Assembly (NCBI GenBank): GCA_963971405.1 | Contig: OZ020491.1 | Coordinates: forward strand, 31,237,019-31,301,018 | Reading direction: 5' to 3' | Source: Psococerastis gibbosa | Lineage: Eukaryota > Arthropoda > Insecta > Psocodea > Psocidae | Length of the DNA: 64,000 nucleotides | Shown: in pieces, positions 20,045 to 31,270 of the stretch | Numbering within the stretch: position 1 is the first letter of the stretch | Layout: each line of letters begins with the position of its first letter | Program-made: the position numbers and the translations under genes | Notes under the pieces: model-generated | What the model was told of the DNA's origin: nothing | Database searches by the model: none | The model's input: only the letters and a program-made list of their open reading frames with translations

Positions 20045-23000
20045 ATGCCAAGTACCAGTACAGCTCGGCTACGTTTGCCGAAACTAGAACTGGAGTCGTT
20101 CACCCTCCACTGCAGAACTTGGCTGCCCTTTTGGGCACAATTTAAGCGCATATATGAAGACGAAGGTATTGACTACCCTGAGAAATTTCAATACTTACTT
20201 ATGTCCCTAAAAGACGGCGCAGCTAGGGACTTAGTGTTGTCTTATCCACGCACAGAAGCCAGTTTTCAGAAAGTCATTGACGTCCTAAAGCGACGATACG
20301 GCAAGGACACGTTATTAATTGAAGTATATACTAGGGAGCTAATTACCATTTTGCTAAGCAAAGAAAAGCGCTCTGTATCTACATTGTATAACGAAATTAG
20401 CACTCAGTTGCGTGCGTTAGATTTACTGGGTATGATGTCTGACAAATGTGCATTCTTCTTGTACCCACTTGTGGAAATGTTGTTGCCCACTGATTTGTTG
20501 CGTGTATGGGAAAGGCAGCGTAGGTGTACTGACAATAGTGTAACTAACAGCGCTGAAAGCATGCGCGGCAGTGTCAGTTCTCTAGATAACGTTGACGAGC
20601 GTAACCCTTTAAGTGAACTTATGCAATTTCTCGAGGACGAGGTTGCGAGCGAGGAACGTATTAGCCTAGCTAAACCAGCTGATTGCACGAGTCGACCTAC
20701 GGTGGCTACCTTGTTAAGTACCTCCAAGCATGATGTTCCTCTCCAGGTAAGCCCAACTTTTAGCAAGAAGCCAACATGCATCTTCTGTGACCGAGAGCAT
20801 AATTCGCATGACTGCATAAAGGCTCAAGACATGTCAGTTGAACAAAGGAGCGAGATGGTTAGTAAGAAACGTGCCTGCTTCCGATGCCTAAAGGTCGGCC
20901 ACGCAATTAAAATCTGCAAGGCTGCTGTTCGTTGTATCCTGTGTGGGAAAGGCCACTATGTGTTAATGTGCCATGGCGTTGGCGCTAGAGGTTCAAATGA
21001 AAACTTAGACAATAAGACAGTTCGAGCGACAGAGAACAAGGTGCAAGCCAATTTTGCTGGTGTAGACTCACCTACTTATCTAAAGACGATTCTCGTGAAA
21101 GTTTTAGGAAAGAATGGATGTGTTACTGTAAGAGCGTTATTGGATGATGGTGCACATCGCAGTTATATCTCGCAAGCAGTAGTAGATGAGTTGCGGTTAA
21201 ATCATTCTCACGTTGAAGTAATAAGTCATGGGCTGTTTGGAGGAGTGAGCCAGTCCGCCAAGGAATATAAGGTATTCCAACTGCAACTACAAAATGTGCT
21301 GAACGACAAGTCGTGTGTGGGCGTAAGTGTCGTTGCACAAGATAAAATATGCCACGAGATTGACAGACCGTCTATGATGTATGATCGTGGACTTTTTGCG
21401 TCGTTAGCAGAGAATGGCATAACCCTTAGTGATGTGGGTGACGATGTCCCACCGGTGCAGTGTCTGTTGGGGGCTGATACACTCGGAAGAATTCTCACAG
21501 GAAATATGCATGTGTTACCCAATGGTGTGTCAGCAATAGAAACCAAGTTGGGGTGGAGTATTATCGGGGCGTCGTCACGCAAAGCCAAATCGGTTGTCTC
21601 GTTGTGTTTACATGTAAATGAGTTACAGAACATGTGGGATTTGGAATCTATTGGTATAAAGGAACCAGTAGTTCCTGCCAGAGCCCATATTCAGGCTAAT
21701 GACGCGCTTCTAGATTTAACAGCGACAATTCGGAGGGAGCCTGAACCGCACGGTAGATATGTCGTACAACTTCCCTGGAAGGCCGGACACCCTTCATTAG
21801 CTGACAACTTGGCCGTGGCAAATGCACGACTTTTAGCAGTTACGGAGAAGCTGAAGAGCAACCATCAGTTTGAAAACTACGACCGTGTTATCAAAGATTG
21901 GGTGCAGGAAGGTATTGTTGAAGCAGTAGGTGATACTGCTGATTCCTTGACGCGCGTTCATTATCTCCCGCACAGACCTGTTATAAAGACTGATTCGACT
22001 ACTGTTCTCACTTGGGTTACTGAAGCGATGTTATGGGGAACCTTTGTGGGCAATCGAGTGAGAGAGATTCGTCAAGGGAGTCGTATCGAGAATTGGAGGT
22101 TCGTGCCTGGTGTCTTAAATCCTGCCGACGTAGCGTCCCGAGGTTGCAGCGTGCAACAATTAAAAAGGCTGCAATGGTGGGAAGGACCTGATTGGTTGAA
22201 ACAGGATAAGTCATTTTGGCCTAAGCAGAGTGAAAAATTTGAGATCCCTCAAGAAGCGCTGAATGAGTTGAAAGCGAAGGGTAAGAGTGCTGTGTTGGTG
22301 ACTACGGAAATTGAGAACAATGAGATTTTTTCTGAGTTACTGACTCAATATTTTAGCAGCTACCTGAAGATAATACGCATGGTAGCTAGGATTATGCGTC
22401 TCCGGAAACGGACAGTGGGAGGCCCTCTTACGGCTGCGGAACTTGATCAAGCTGAAAGAAGGGTTTTATGTGTGGTGCAGCGTGAGGGAAATTGTCAAGT
22501 ACCTGGAGTACAGACTAATCGCGACAAAGATGGTCTTCTTCGTGTCACTTCACGAGTCGTCTGCGAGTGGGAGACGTCCCTGATAATTTTACCGCAGCAT
22601 GTGATCGTAAAGCTGCTGATTAAGTATGTTCATGCTTTGTACCAACACGCCGGCGTAGGTACGGTATTGTCAAAGTTGAGGGAGAGGTTCTGGGTTATAA
22701 AAGGCCGAAACTTAGTGAAGAAAGTCTTGGCCGAATGTGTACGATGTAAAAGGTTTTTGGGCAAGCACTGTCAACCGCCTCCTTCTTTATTACCTACTGA
22801 ACGCACTTCACTGCAGGCTGCTCCATTTCAAAACTCTGGGATGGATCTTTTTGGACCCTTGTTCCTGAACGACGGATCTAAGGTTTGGGGATTGCTGTTC
22901 ACGTGCGCAGTGTACCGCTGTATCAGGTTGGAGATGGTGGACTCCCTGTCGACCGAGACTTTCGTCCGTGCATTGCGCAGATTTTTGGCTAGGAACAGCT

Positions 23001-23803
23001 GTTCCTATTTGTATTCTGATTGTGGTACAAACTTCATAGGGCTGGCGAATCAGCTCCAAGATATTGACTGGACAAGTGTTGCTGAGTTTGCTGCCTCAAA
23101 ACGATTGACCATGAAGCAAGCTCCCCCTTCGGCTCCGTGGTATGGAGGGTTTTACGAGCGTCTTGTGGGAGTTGTGAAGCTGAGCTTGAAGAAGACGGTG
23201 GGAGTGGCTTCACTAAGTCGGGATGAATTGCACACTATTCTAATCGAAGGCGAATCTGTTGTAAATTCTCGCCCCCTGACCTATTGTTCGAGTGATATTG
23301 GAGACTTGGAGCCGTTAACACCTGCACATTTTTTGCTCGAGAAACCTGGTGTTGGGGCGTGGTCCTTGGATGCTGTTGATGAGGTCAGTTTAGTACGCCG
23401 CGTCCAGTACTTACAAAGTGTCAGAAAGCATCTGCGGGAGAGGTTCCAGAAGGAGTATCTGAATTTACTTGTCCAGAAAGCAGAAGCCTCTCGTGGTGCA
23501 GTGAGCATTGGAGATGTTGTCCTGGTGGAGAGCGATAAGAAGAGAACCCTGTGGCCATTAGCAAGAGTTATGGAGCTGGTTCCAGGGAAGGACGGACATT
23601 ATCGTGTTGCTAGGGTGAAGACTGCTACTGGAGAGTTGGTCCGGCCTGTGCAACGACTCTACCCTTTGGAGATTCGGTCTGCTGATGATATGCCTGGTGA
23701 AACCGCCCTGAAGGAAGAGGAGCTGAGTCCTGCTGTGGCGCAAGAGAGAGAAACAACAACACGTCTGGGCAGAGTCGTCAAGAGACCTACTAGATACGAT
23801 TAA
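20045..23803 (+). CDS. BEL/Pao polyprotein (gag-protease-[RT deleted]-RNase H tail-integrase)
   Basis: 1252 codons without interruption. In order: a DUF1759-type gag domain (about residues 11-160); three CCHC/CCCH knuckles (CIFCDREHNSHDC near 245, CFRCLKVGHAIKIC near 280, CILCGKGHYVLMC near 300); a DUF1758-type aspartic protease (ALLDDGAHRSYI near 365); and the lead-in to RT (VHYLPHRPVIK near 640). That lead-in joins directly to the RNase H segment TDSTTVLTWV near 650 and PADVASRG near 692. The integrase follows, with an HHCC region (HALYQHAG ... CVRC, near 862-900) and the catalytic triad in GMDLFG, YSDCGTN and GGFYERL (near 934, 992 and 1037). The C-terminus is DUF5641-like (GDVVLVES ... 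VQRLYPLE). Full BEL Pol proteins are several hundred residues longer, and the missing block is exactly the RT palm including YVDD. Confidence 0.92.
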   Translation: MPSTSTARLRLPKLELESFTLHCRTWLPFWAQFKRIYEDEGIDYPEKFQYLLMSLKDGAARDLVLSYPRTEASFQKVIDVLKRRYGKDTLLIEVYTRELITILLSKEKRSVSTLYNEISTQLRALDLLGMMSDKCAFFLYPLVEMLLPTDLLRVWERQRRCTDNSVTNSAESMRGSVSSLDNVDERNPLSELMQFLEDEVASEERISLAKPADCTSRPTVATLLSTSKHDVPLQVSPTFSKKPTCIFCDREHNSHDCIKAQDMSVEQRSEMVSKKRACFRCLKVGHAIKICKAAVRCILCGKGHYVLMCHGVGARGSNENLDNKTVRATENKVQANFAGVDSPTYLKTILVKVLGKNGCVTVRALLDDGAHRSYISQAVVDELRLNHSHVEVISHGLFGGVSQSAKEYKVFQLQLQNVLNDKSCVGVSVVAQDKICHEIDRPSMMYDRGLFASLAENGITLSDVGDDVPPVQCLLGADTLGRILTGNMHVLPNGVSAIETKLGWSIIGASSRKAKSVVSLCLHVNELQNMWDLESIGIKEPVVPARAHIQANDALLDLTATIRREPEPHGRYVVQLPWKAGHPSLADNLAVANARLLAVTEKLKSNHQFENYDRVIKDWVQEGIVEAVGDTADSLTRVHYLPHRPVIKTDSTTVLTWVTEAMLWGTFVGNRVREIRQGSRIENWRFVPGVLNPADVASRGCSVQQLKRLQWWEGPDWLKQDKSFWPKQSEKFEIPQEALNELKAKGKSAVLVTTEIENNEIFSELLTQYFSSYLKIIRMVARIMRLRKRTVGGPLTAAELDQAERRVLCVVQREGNCQVPGVQTNRDKDGLLRVTSRVVCEWETSLIILPQHVIVKLLIKYVHALYQHAGVGTVLSKLRERFWVIKGRNLVKKVLAECVRCKRFLGKHCQPPPSLLPTERTSLQAAPFQNSGMDLFGPLFLNDGSKVWGLLFTCAVYRCIRLEMVDSLSTETFVRALRRFLARNSCSYLYSDCGTNFIGLANQLQDIDWTSVAEFAASKRLTMKQAPPSAPWYGGFYERLVGVVKLSLKKTVGVASLSRDELHTILIEGESVVNSRPLTYCSSDIGDLEPLTPAHFLLEKPGVGAWSLDAVDEVSLVRRVQYLQSVRKHLRERFQKEYLNLLVQKAEASRGAVSIGDVVLVESDKKRTLWPLARVMELVPGKDGHYRVARVKTATGELVRPVQRLYPLEIRSADDMPGETALKEEELSPAVAQERETTTRLGRVVKRPTRYD

Positions 23804-23840
23804 GTGGTAATTTCTAAGTTCTTTAAAAATTAGGTGGGAG

Positions 23841-24001
23841 TGTCAAGTTTGAAAATACTGTACTTTCCATTCCATTGATTATTTTTTGTTTATGTTTCTA
23901 AAAAGGGCGTCAAGTTAATTAAATTTGTAACCGTTTAAATATAATAGTTTTCTCATTAAAAGAGTTCGTTATTATTTAGCAAAGCTTCGGAATTCTTAAC
24001 A
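23841..24001 (+). repeat. 3' LTR of the BEL/Pao element
   Basis: This 161-bp direct repeat of 19540-19704 starts 37 bp after the pol stop codon. A purine-rich stretch (TTAGGTGGGAG) immediately before it fits a polypurine tract for plus-strand priming. Confidence 0.92.
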
Positions 24002-24465
24002 CAGCTACAAACCTAACTAAAAAGAAAGAATATAAAATCAAGTTTCAAGTGCTGAATAATCTAATTTTACTGAAAGTACACCATACAAGTTTGCCAGGAA
24101 AAACTTTGCATACACGAATTTCCTTTTTATATGCTCATCTAAAGTTAATCTTACGTAAATATTAATTTGAAAGGAGAAAAAGTTGGAAACTTAATTCGAG
24201 AGATATTGCACTTGTACACTATATACTAACTTCATTAACCTTATGGGTTCTTTTGTGGATTATGCTTAAAAAGAAGGTACATAACTTATTGTAAGGCGAA
24301 GAAAGGCTGCAGGCTGATGCAAGCAGGTGGTCCCAAACCATCCTAGCTGAGTGTAAGAGAGAGCTTTAGAGCCCTAACGCCGCTAGGTTGGCTTAGTAAT
24401 AGAACAAAAAGTCATTCTTTATTCTATGTAGAGCCATCTATGAAAAATCACGAAATGCCTTTCTT

Positions 24466-24650
24466 TTTTTCTTAAAAAAAAAAAAAAAAATTGTATACAA
24501 ACAATTCAATGAATGTATCCGAATAACCTCTTCAGCCACCTCTGCAGGCAATACCTGTGTTGAGTTACGACTTACGACAGGTCATCGATCGCATGATGTC
24601 AGGAGACTCGCACAAGTACAAACAAGCTACCACTATGCCAACGATGTCCT
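24466..24650 (+). repeat. CATACAAACAATT dispersed repeat
   Basis: Plus-strand copy after an A run. Confidence 0.6.
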
Positions 24651-24779
24651 ATATATAGGTGTTTTTATTAGTAGGTACCCTCATACTATTTTGCCGGTGG
24701 AAATAAAATCAAGTTTAATTAAAAACAATTAGATATGAATATATCAAAGATTGAATTTCTAGCTACAATACTTCCCAGC

Positions 24780-24964
24780 CATGGACGGATACAAGGAGGA
24801 GGGGCAGGCATGGGGGGCAGCGGCCACCCCCCCCCCCCCCCCCCCCAAATGAAAACTATTGTAAGTTAATTTATTTCACTCTGATTTAATCGATACTACA
24901 TATGTTCATATTTTGACCCACAACTACCCCCCCCCCCCCCTCAAATGGGCTGGATCCGTCCATG
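24780..24964. mobile_element. hAT-like C/G-tract MITE (GGACGGAT family)
   Basis: 185 bp. The ends CATGGACGGATAC and GGATCCGTCCATG are inverted repeats, and the 8-bp target duplication TTCCCAGC is perfect (24772-24779 and 24965-24972). C and G runs lie inside the ends. Confidence 0.87.
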
Positions 24965-25374
24965 TTCCCAGCTTCCATGCAAGATATGCTGTTTTCAATT
25001 CCGAGCATTTTCCTCTAAAATGAGCCTGGGAAAAATAGCTGCAAGATTATCACATCTATAATAAATTCGTTAATATTGACTTAGGCATGTACACCTTTTC
25101 CCCCTTTCAAAACAGCTGCAATTCTAAATTTTCATTAATACAGAAGCGGCCTTTCTGTTTGCGAATTTCGGGAGTTTTAAGAGCGTTTTGGGAATTTTAA
25201 GAGCGCTCCGCGAAAATCTTTTGTTTTAATTTAATTAAATTTTGTTCCATAGCGAGGGACTGCGACTTTTGTGCAATATTCTGAGTTTGTATTCTACTGT
25301 ATACCAGTAGGTAGATAATGGATACATTTCAAATGTCTGTTAGCAGTCTGTAATAGGTGTCTGGGGGAGATTTA

Positions 25375-26130
25375 TTGCTTTCCAATTTATACGTAGTATA
25401 AGGAAAGCTTTGTGATGGTCGAAATTTTCGATTCCGAGATTTCAACGGATTTACACGTTTTGAGGTCCCAGGAACCCAAAAAAGTGGTTTTTACAAAATG
25501 TCTGTCTGTCGGTCTGTCTGTCTGTTCGTCGATTTCCGGGCAAACTACTCAGTGGATTTGAGTAAAATTTGGCATGTAGGTTTACAAAAATCATACCTCG
25601 GGTCCATTTTTTTTTTTTTGGGCTAACTCAATTTGGGGGGGTTTTATTTTCAAAAAACTCCAAAAAAACGTCTAAAAAAATTATTTCTCAAAAACGGCTC
25701 CAACGATTTCTTTTAAATTCTCGTAGATTGTAGTCGTTATTAATGTTGACAAAATGCGGGGGGTCGCTTGCCCCTTGATAGTTTGCTTCTGGGGGTAAAA
25801 AAATAAAAATAACTAAATTTTAATGAAAAATGACTAAAAAATGCGAAACCTTTCTATTGATGATTTCTACCTTCAAGCATGTTTTAGGTGTTAAATTGAG
25901 TAACGAAACCGGATAGGTTGCTTTCCCAAAAAAAAATATTTGGTTTTGCCCAAAAAATTATTTTTTGAAAAAAATGATAGAAAATTCGCGCTCAAATGCA
26001 TTGCATGCCCTGCCATTATTGCTGTGTGGTAATTAATGTGTTTGTTTGACCTATCGAGAATTTACCTCACTTCCAGTGACGTCAGGTGGACAACCCCCCC
26101 CCCCCCCCCGAGATATCGGAAATTTAGCCA
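25375..26130 (+). repeat. ~750-bp dispersed repeat with GTCT microsatellite
   Basis: Closely matches 45643-46370 over its whole length, from GCTTTCCAATTTATACGTAG through TGTCTGTCTGTC to a C run and GAGATATCGGAAATTTA. Fragments at 7920-8050, 30880-31030 (reverse) and 59150-59230. Noncoding; class unknown. Confidence 0.7.
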
Positions 26131-26134
26131 TAGG

Positions 26135-27090
26135 AAAAATATTTGCCATAAAATAACTAATTTTCTCTATCGAATAATTTTGATAAATTGGAAAGCATGT
26201 TCGAGTGAACTCGGACCGGTTCTTTCAAATGTCTTACTAGAATTTCAGTGATTTAAATTAAATTAAATTAAAAACGTCTTTATATTAGGTGGGCATTAGC
26301 CCCGAAGGGCTGCTGTACCAGCTAAACTATTTTGATTTACAAATTATTTTTCATATTAATATCGTAACGTATTTTTTTTCCTGAAAAAAAAGAAAAAATG
26401 GAAAATAATAATGGAGCACAATAATGTATCATAAATAGATCTATAAAAGTCAAAGAACTATAGATTGAATGCTTAGCTTATGTTCATATAAGTTTATCTT
26501 ATATTTGCAGCTATAGAATGTACAATGGTAGTTTGTATTTTACGCATATATTTTTAATCATTTTAGGGTATAAAATACTTCGCAGTACGTAGAACTACGT
26601 ATACTACTAACTTTGGTACGAAGTAATTTTAAGTGTTAGCTAGGTATTGATTGCTACCCTCGATCGCCACTGGCATGAGGGGGTACTTCAGCTCTTGTTG
26701 CCCAGTTTCCCAACCCCAAGACAAATGAGTGCCCTGCTCAGAAAATACTGATTACTCAAATTCGGTCCCCTATCTATTGTATTAAATTTTAATTTTTTTT
26801 TTTAATTTGCGCAACCCATTTTTAATGCATACCACTACTTGTATAATTTTAAATTTAAATTTTCATTTTTTTTTAAACTAATGTTATAATTATTCAAACT
26901 AACTGTAAGTTCATTTCATTACTCTATTTTTATATCGAAATTTCCCCAGTGGTACAAGTCTTATACAAAAGTACTTGGTGCTGGGGTATACAATGTAAAC
27001 TGTACCTGTAAATTTTGTATTATATCTTACTTACTTAGGCCTACTTACTTATCTGATCAGTCCATCTTCACCCCGTAGTGGTACCAATTA
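26135..27090. other. no gene seen
   Basis: AT-rich DNA with simple T runs; no ORF of note. Confidence 0.5.
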
Positions 27091-27138
27091 GGAATAAACA
27101 TAATAGTCTCCTTAGTAACTTTGTAAAACTTGCTGTCA

Positions 27139-27214
27139 CTCATTGTTAAAATTTACTTCGTATATAGTCTTACAATAAAATACTAAGACTATACGAAGTA
27201 AATTTTAACAATGA
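27139..27214. repeat. perfect hairpin
   Basis: CTCATTGTTAAAATTTACTT and CGTATA-type arms of about 30 bp close on a short AT loop. A small foldback, no TSD established. Confidence 0.5.
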
Positions 27215-27407
27215 GTACCAATTAGGGATTTTCGCGTCTTCATAACCATAAGCCATTAATACGGTATTAATTATAATAATTTCCTGGAGGATTTTCTAGG
27301 CCTACTTATAGGGGCCCATTGATCCCTTGTCCAATGCCAACGACTCCGTGGATTTCGGACATTATTTAAATTGTTTCCGTGTGAAATTTTGGCCCTTGGC
27401 ACACTGT

Positions 27408-27760
27408 TGTTTCTAACGCCTGCTTTCAGCATTTCTGCTTTAAGTAACCCTGTCAGCCTGGCGGGGGGAGTGAGTCTGTTTGTTAACTTGAGGCACCCTA
27501 AGGGCAGACTCTTTCACCTCGGGGAAAGGGGAGTTGACTAACATGGTGGACCTCCTGATTATAGTGGATTCCGAACCACTTGGGGAACATGGTAAAGTCA
27601 CACGATTAAATCGGAGGTGACCAGGACTCGACTTATACTGCCTAAGCGAGTTATCATGTCCCACCAGGTTCCCCTGCCAACGCTGTGCACACTACCAAGT
27701 TGCCGCAGTTTGAAACATGCTCTGCTGTAATGGAATGAACATGGTAAGGCCGTTGGCTAA
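27408..27760 (-). repeat. 5S rRNA-like SINE, diverged long subfamily
   Basis: The head near 27750 and the middle (GGTTCGGAATCCACTATAAT on the minus strand) match the family. The 3' part is longer and ends in a segment also seen at 56400-56487 (CTTAAAGCAGAAAT). It interrupts a dispersed 270-bp repeat whose halves lie at 27290-27404 and 27768-27900. Confidence 0.7.
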
Positions 27761-27920
27761 ACTGGTAAACTGGTATACGTCCTCAATGTTAACCTACACC
27801 GGCAACAAGCGATAATGGACAAGCTGGAAGAAGCTTACCATTGACGCAATATAACAGGCGAAAGCATGACTTAAGCAAGTCCTACAGATACGAGTCACCA
27901 TAAGGCATTACTCAGAAGCT

Positions 27921-28514
27921 TACTTACTTACTTTTTACCTCAGCCAACGCCCGTACGTGGCCTTTCGGCCATCCGACGCCGTGCCGCCCAGTATAAAGAA
28001 GCTCGTCCCTCCAAAGTTGCCTCGCAGATGACGTACTTAAGGCCGTCGCAGGTTGCAAGATGTTCTGCAGTTCCTTCAGATGTAAAACACAGGGGGTGAG
28101 TCCACCACCCCAATCCTGTGCAAGTGCTTCTGAAGGAAATCGTCTCCCGTCGCCATCCGGAAAGTCGCCACTGCCACGTCTCTCGGAAGGTCCCTTGGTT
28201 TGTTTAGTGACACGATGTGTTCCCAGGGCTTTCCTTCCGCCGCTCTTTTTCTTGCTTTTTGGACGGACTCTCTGAAGACGCTGTTTATGCTGCGACAGGT
28301 ACTGTGGTAGGAGATTGGATTGGTTGGTTGCTCCATGGTACATCCCTGTTTGGCCAGGTTGTCTGCCTTTTCATTGCCCAAAAGATCGCAGTGCCCTCGT
28401 ACCCATTACACGGCTATATCTGTCCTTTCTTGCAGCATGTGTAATCTTTCCTGGCAGATGTTTATTTCTCTTCCTTCTTGTGGCTTTGTTGAACAGATAG
28501 CCTGTATCGCGGAG
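27921..28514 (-). mobile_element. 5'-truncated LINE with RNase H fragment
   Basis: The minus-strand frame gives WVRGHCDLLGNEKADNLAKQG, the RNase H C-terminal motif, then a spacer (RSINSVFRESVQKARKRAAEG) with frame breaks. It ends in a (GTAA)n tail at 27921-27931. An 11-bp target duplication ACTCAGAAGCT flanks it (27910-27920 and 28515-28525). The 3' end resembles that of the LINE at 58.2 kb. Confidence 0.8.
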
Positions 28515-28574
28515 ACTCAGAAGCTCAGCCACTTCGAATACAAAAGTAATGTACGAGGCTGTATAAGGCTGACT

Positions 28575-28800
28575 CGTATTTATTAATAAATAAATAATCG
28601 ACTTTTTTGTTCTATTACTAAGCCAACCTAGCGGAGTTAGAGCTATAAGCCCTCTCTTACACTCAACTAAGAAAGCCCGGGACCGCCCGCTTTACATGCC
28701 CTTCGAAGCATGGCCCGAAAGTATAGCTAGTGTGGGACTCGAACCAACAACCTTTCGGGTGAAAGTTGGAGTCCGTTCCACTGCTCTACATGTCCTGACT
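28575..28800 (-). repeat. tRNA-headed SINE
   Basis: A nearly full copy on the minus strand, with GGTTCGAGTCCCACACT as box B and the CGAAGGGCATGTAAAG body. Confidence 0.72.
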
Positions 28801-28805
28801 GAATT

Positions 28806-29075
28806 TGTGCTTGGTTAAGTCATGTTTTCGCCTGTATCATTGCGTCAATGGTCTTGTCTTGGCTTGTCTCAGGTTGTCTATTATCGGTTGTAGCCGGTGT
28901 TGGTTGACATCGAGAACGTATACCAGTTTGCCAATGACCCAAAATTCTTACGGGAACAATAAAAGTAATGTTCGAAATCGATGGGGTCATTGGCATTGGA
29001 CAAGAGACCTATGGGCCACAGTGGGCCACAAGTAGGCCTGGGTCCACAAAAAGTCCTAAAATTAATAACTAAATT
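28806..29075 (+). repeat. 270-bp dispersed retroposon-like repeat
   Basis: Runs from GTGCTTGGTTAAGTCATG through GACATCGAGAACGTATACC and GGCATTGGACAAG to an AATAACTAAA tail. Other copies: 10495-10745 (-), 27290-27900 (-, split), 36690-37165 (+, split), 49120-49360 (-), 53105-53350 (-), and an inverted doublet at 1290-1560. Confidence 0.65.
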
Positions 29076-29079
29076 ACAT

Positions 29080-30622
29080 TTATTGTAGGCCTAATATGAA
29101 TACTCGGCGCTAATACTTACCATATGCTATATAATAAAAAAGGAAAAAAAGCACTGAAATCTCAAACCTATAAAACATTATATCTAACCTTTAAAAAATT
29201 ATTTATAAATGGAAAAATGCCGGTTTTATATCAAGAGAGAGACAAAAAGTCGTGTCAATAGCAGGAGTACGACTGCTGACACTTGAGCCACGTGTTTCTG
29301 ACACGATTTATCAAAATATGGCGGATGCGGGGGTCACTGACTTTTATAAGGGTCATCGACCTATTCTCTTCATCCCCAGCATTTTATAAAATTTATTGCC
29401 TTTCTTTTTTATTTATGATATTTTTTCTGGAGGAAAATGTATGGAAATTTTCTTCGCGTGATGCTTTTATTGTAAATGGCCATCAGTTGGCGGTTTTTAA
29501 TGATTATTAAAAGTTGAAAATTATGATTATTGATCAATGCTTTGTATTTAATAAAAAAAATCACTTTCGGCTCTGGCCGAAAAAAATGCTTCATAATTTT
29601 CCCAACCACAGCATCAACCCACAAACCACTCTTGTTTTCCAAATTTCGAATCACAATACCAACTATGAACTTTCACATATCAAATTATTTTAACTTTGAC
29701 TGGACGGCATCTTAAAATGGTTGATTTTTCGTAAAAATTGTTAAACGCCATTTTCGTAGATAATATTACGGGCTTTCAGTCAGATTTAAATTTATTCCTC
29801 TGCAACGAATATTAACTGAGATATGAATTATAAAAGGTTTCAATCGACCGCCATCTTGTAAATAAACAATGGATCTAACTGTTTAACAAACTCAATCAAG
29901 ACATTTGTATGGTCAATTTTTGTGTCAAGTTTCTTTAAAATTGGATAATATTTACGGAAGTTAGAGTGTTTCCTAAAATCGATATATGCATTGTGTATAT
30001 ATAACATTTTGAATGGAGGGTGGTTTTAAGCTCAGGGGGTCATGAAATGAAAACTTGTGAAGAAATTTTCCAGAAGTCGAACATTGATCGCCGTCTCAAT
30101 AGGTACCTACTTAGAAAAAAATTCCATACACGATCAGTCTCGAACTTCGACCTCCCGTTTCATTTGTCCGCTCCTCTACAAATTGGACTGCAATCTACAG
30201 ATGCTGGAGTTGAAGCCCCCTTGAGTCCAATACCGCGTTATCATCCATAATTCAAAGCATGGCGGGGAACAAATGTCAGATCTCTCTCTGTTTTGGAGCT
30301 GTAATGGCTCTCACATTAATGTAATGGAGAAAACTTACCCCTCTGTTTTTCATCCCTTATAATCCGCGTATTTTCGCCAAGTCATTTACCTTAACATCTT
30401 GGTTTACCGTCTCTCAAGTTAAAGAGACGTCACCATGGCAACTGATGCATCTAAATTAGTGCCATGTCACGTTTTCTTCTTCCACTGTCTTTTACTTTTT
30501 ACATTTTCTCTTTTAGAGATACCATAAAGTTGTCACTTAGGGCGGGGGACTCTGACCAAATACCTGACACTTCCGACAGATCTAGAAGAGAAGTTGCAAC
30601 TACGCTGTTCAATAAAGACGAT

Positions 30623-30656
<34 letters not shown>

Positions 30657-30880
30657 AGTAACAATTAAAACCAGTATGAGGAACCCTAAAATCATTCCTA
30701 TTGATCATATGGTAAATAATTACCCCAGGGTTAAATTCGGTTGTCTCGAGTTTCCCTATCCCAAAGCACTGAATTGATCGATGGGACGATGGCATAGTCA
30801 GGAACGATCACACCAATATGTTACTACACAGTTATAATGACAGCCTAAGCCTATGCAGGGTATGCGATGTTTCAAAACCA
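29080..30880. other. no gene seen
   Basis: Only short uninformative ORFs, and an ATT microsatellite at 30628-30656. Confidence 0.5.
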
Positions 30881-31169
30881 AATCTTTGTTTGGGAAAGCA
30901 ACCTGTTCGGTTTTGCAACTCAAAATAACACGTAAAACATGCTGGACGTTAGAAAGCATTAATTTAGAGGTTCCGCAGAAAAATATTTTTTTGTCATTTT
31001 TTTCATGAAATTTGAGTAGACATGTAATCTATAAATTTGGCCTCCAATTACAATATGTCAATTTAAATAAGAGAAAAGGCTTTTAAGAGAAAAAGAATTA
31101 GTCTTTGTTTTTGGACTTTTTGTAGGGAACTGAGTAAACTTTTAAGATTGTACCTCGGAGGCTCCGCAG

Positions 31170-31270
31170 CAACAATTGCCGAAAGAGTTTCACTGAAGAT
31201 GTGGACCGCAGATGTTGAAGACAATTTTGTAACTATCATCCCGGATTCTACAGCTTCATCAAACCAATAA
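31170..31270 (+). repeat. Penelope-like terminal-region remnant
   Basis: It shares the GAGTTTCACTGAAGATGT, CCGCAGATGTTGA and CCGGATTCTAC blocks with 18390-18490, but is diverged (GAAACG changed). Confidence 0.55.

Larger units (their letters stand above)
19540..24001 (+). mobile_element. BEL/Pao LTR retrotransposon lacking the RT core
   Basis: The element starts TGTCAAG and ends TTAACA. It is flanked by a 5-bp target duplication (CAGCT at 19535-19539 and 24002-24006) and bounded by two almost identical direct repeats. One long frame encodes gag, zinc knuckles, an aspartic protease, an RNase H tail and integrase in BEL/Pao order. The reverse-transcriptase palm and the N-terminal part of RNase H are absent without any frame break. 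The near-identical LTRs indicate a recent insertion. No env-like ORF follows pol. It probably depended on RT supplied by a full-length relative. Confidence 0.93.

Noticed and set aside
21226-21633. Minus-strand ORFs inside the BEL polyprotein
   Set aside because: Antisense shadows of a real coding frame.
25497-25530. GTCT microsatellite as a regulatory site
   Set aside because: Part of a dispersed repeat also present at 45.77 kb.
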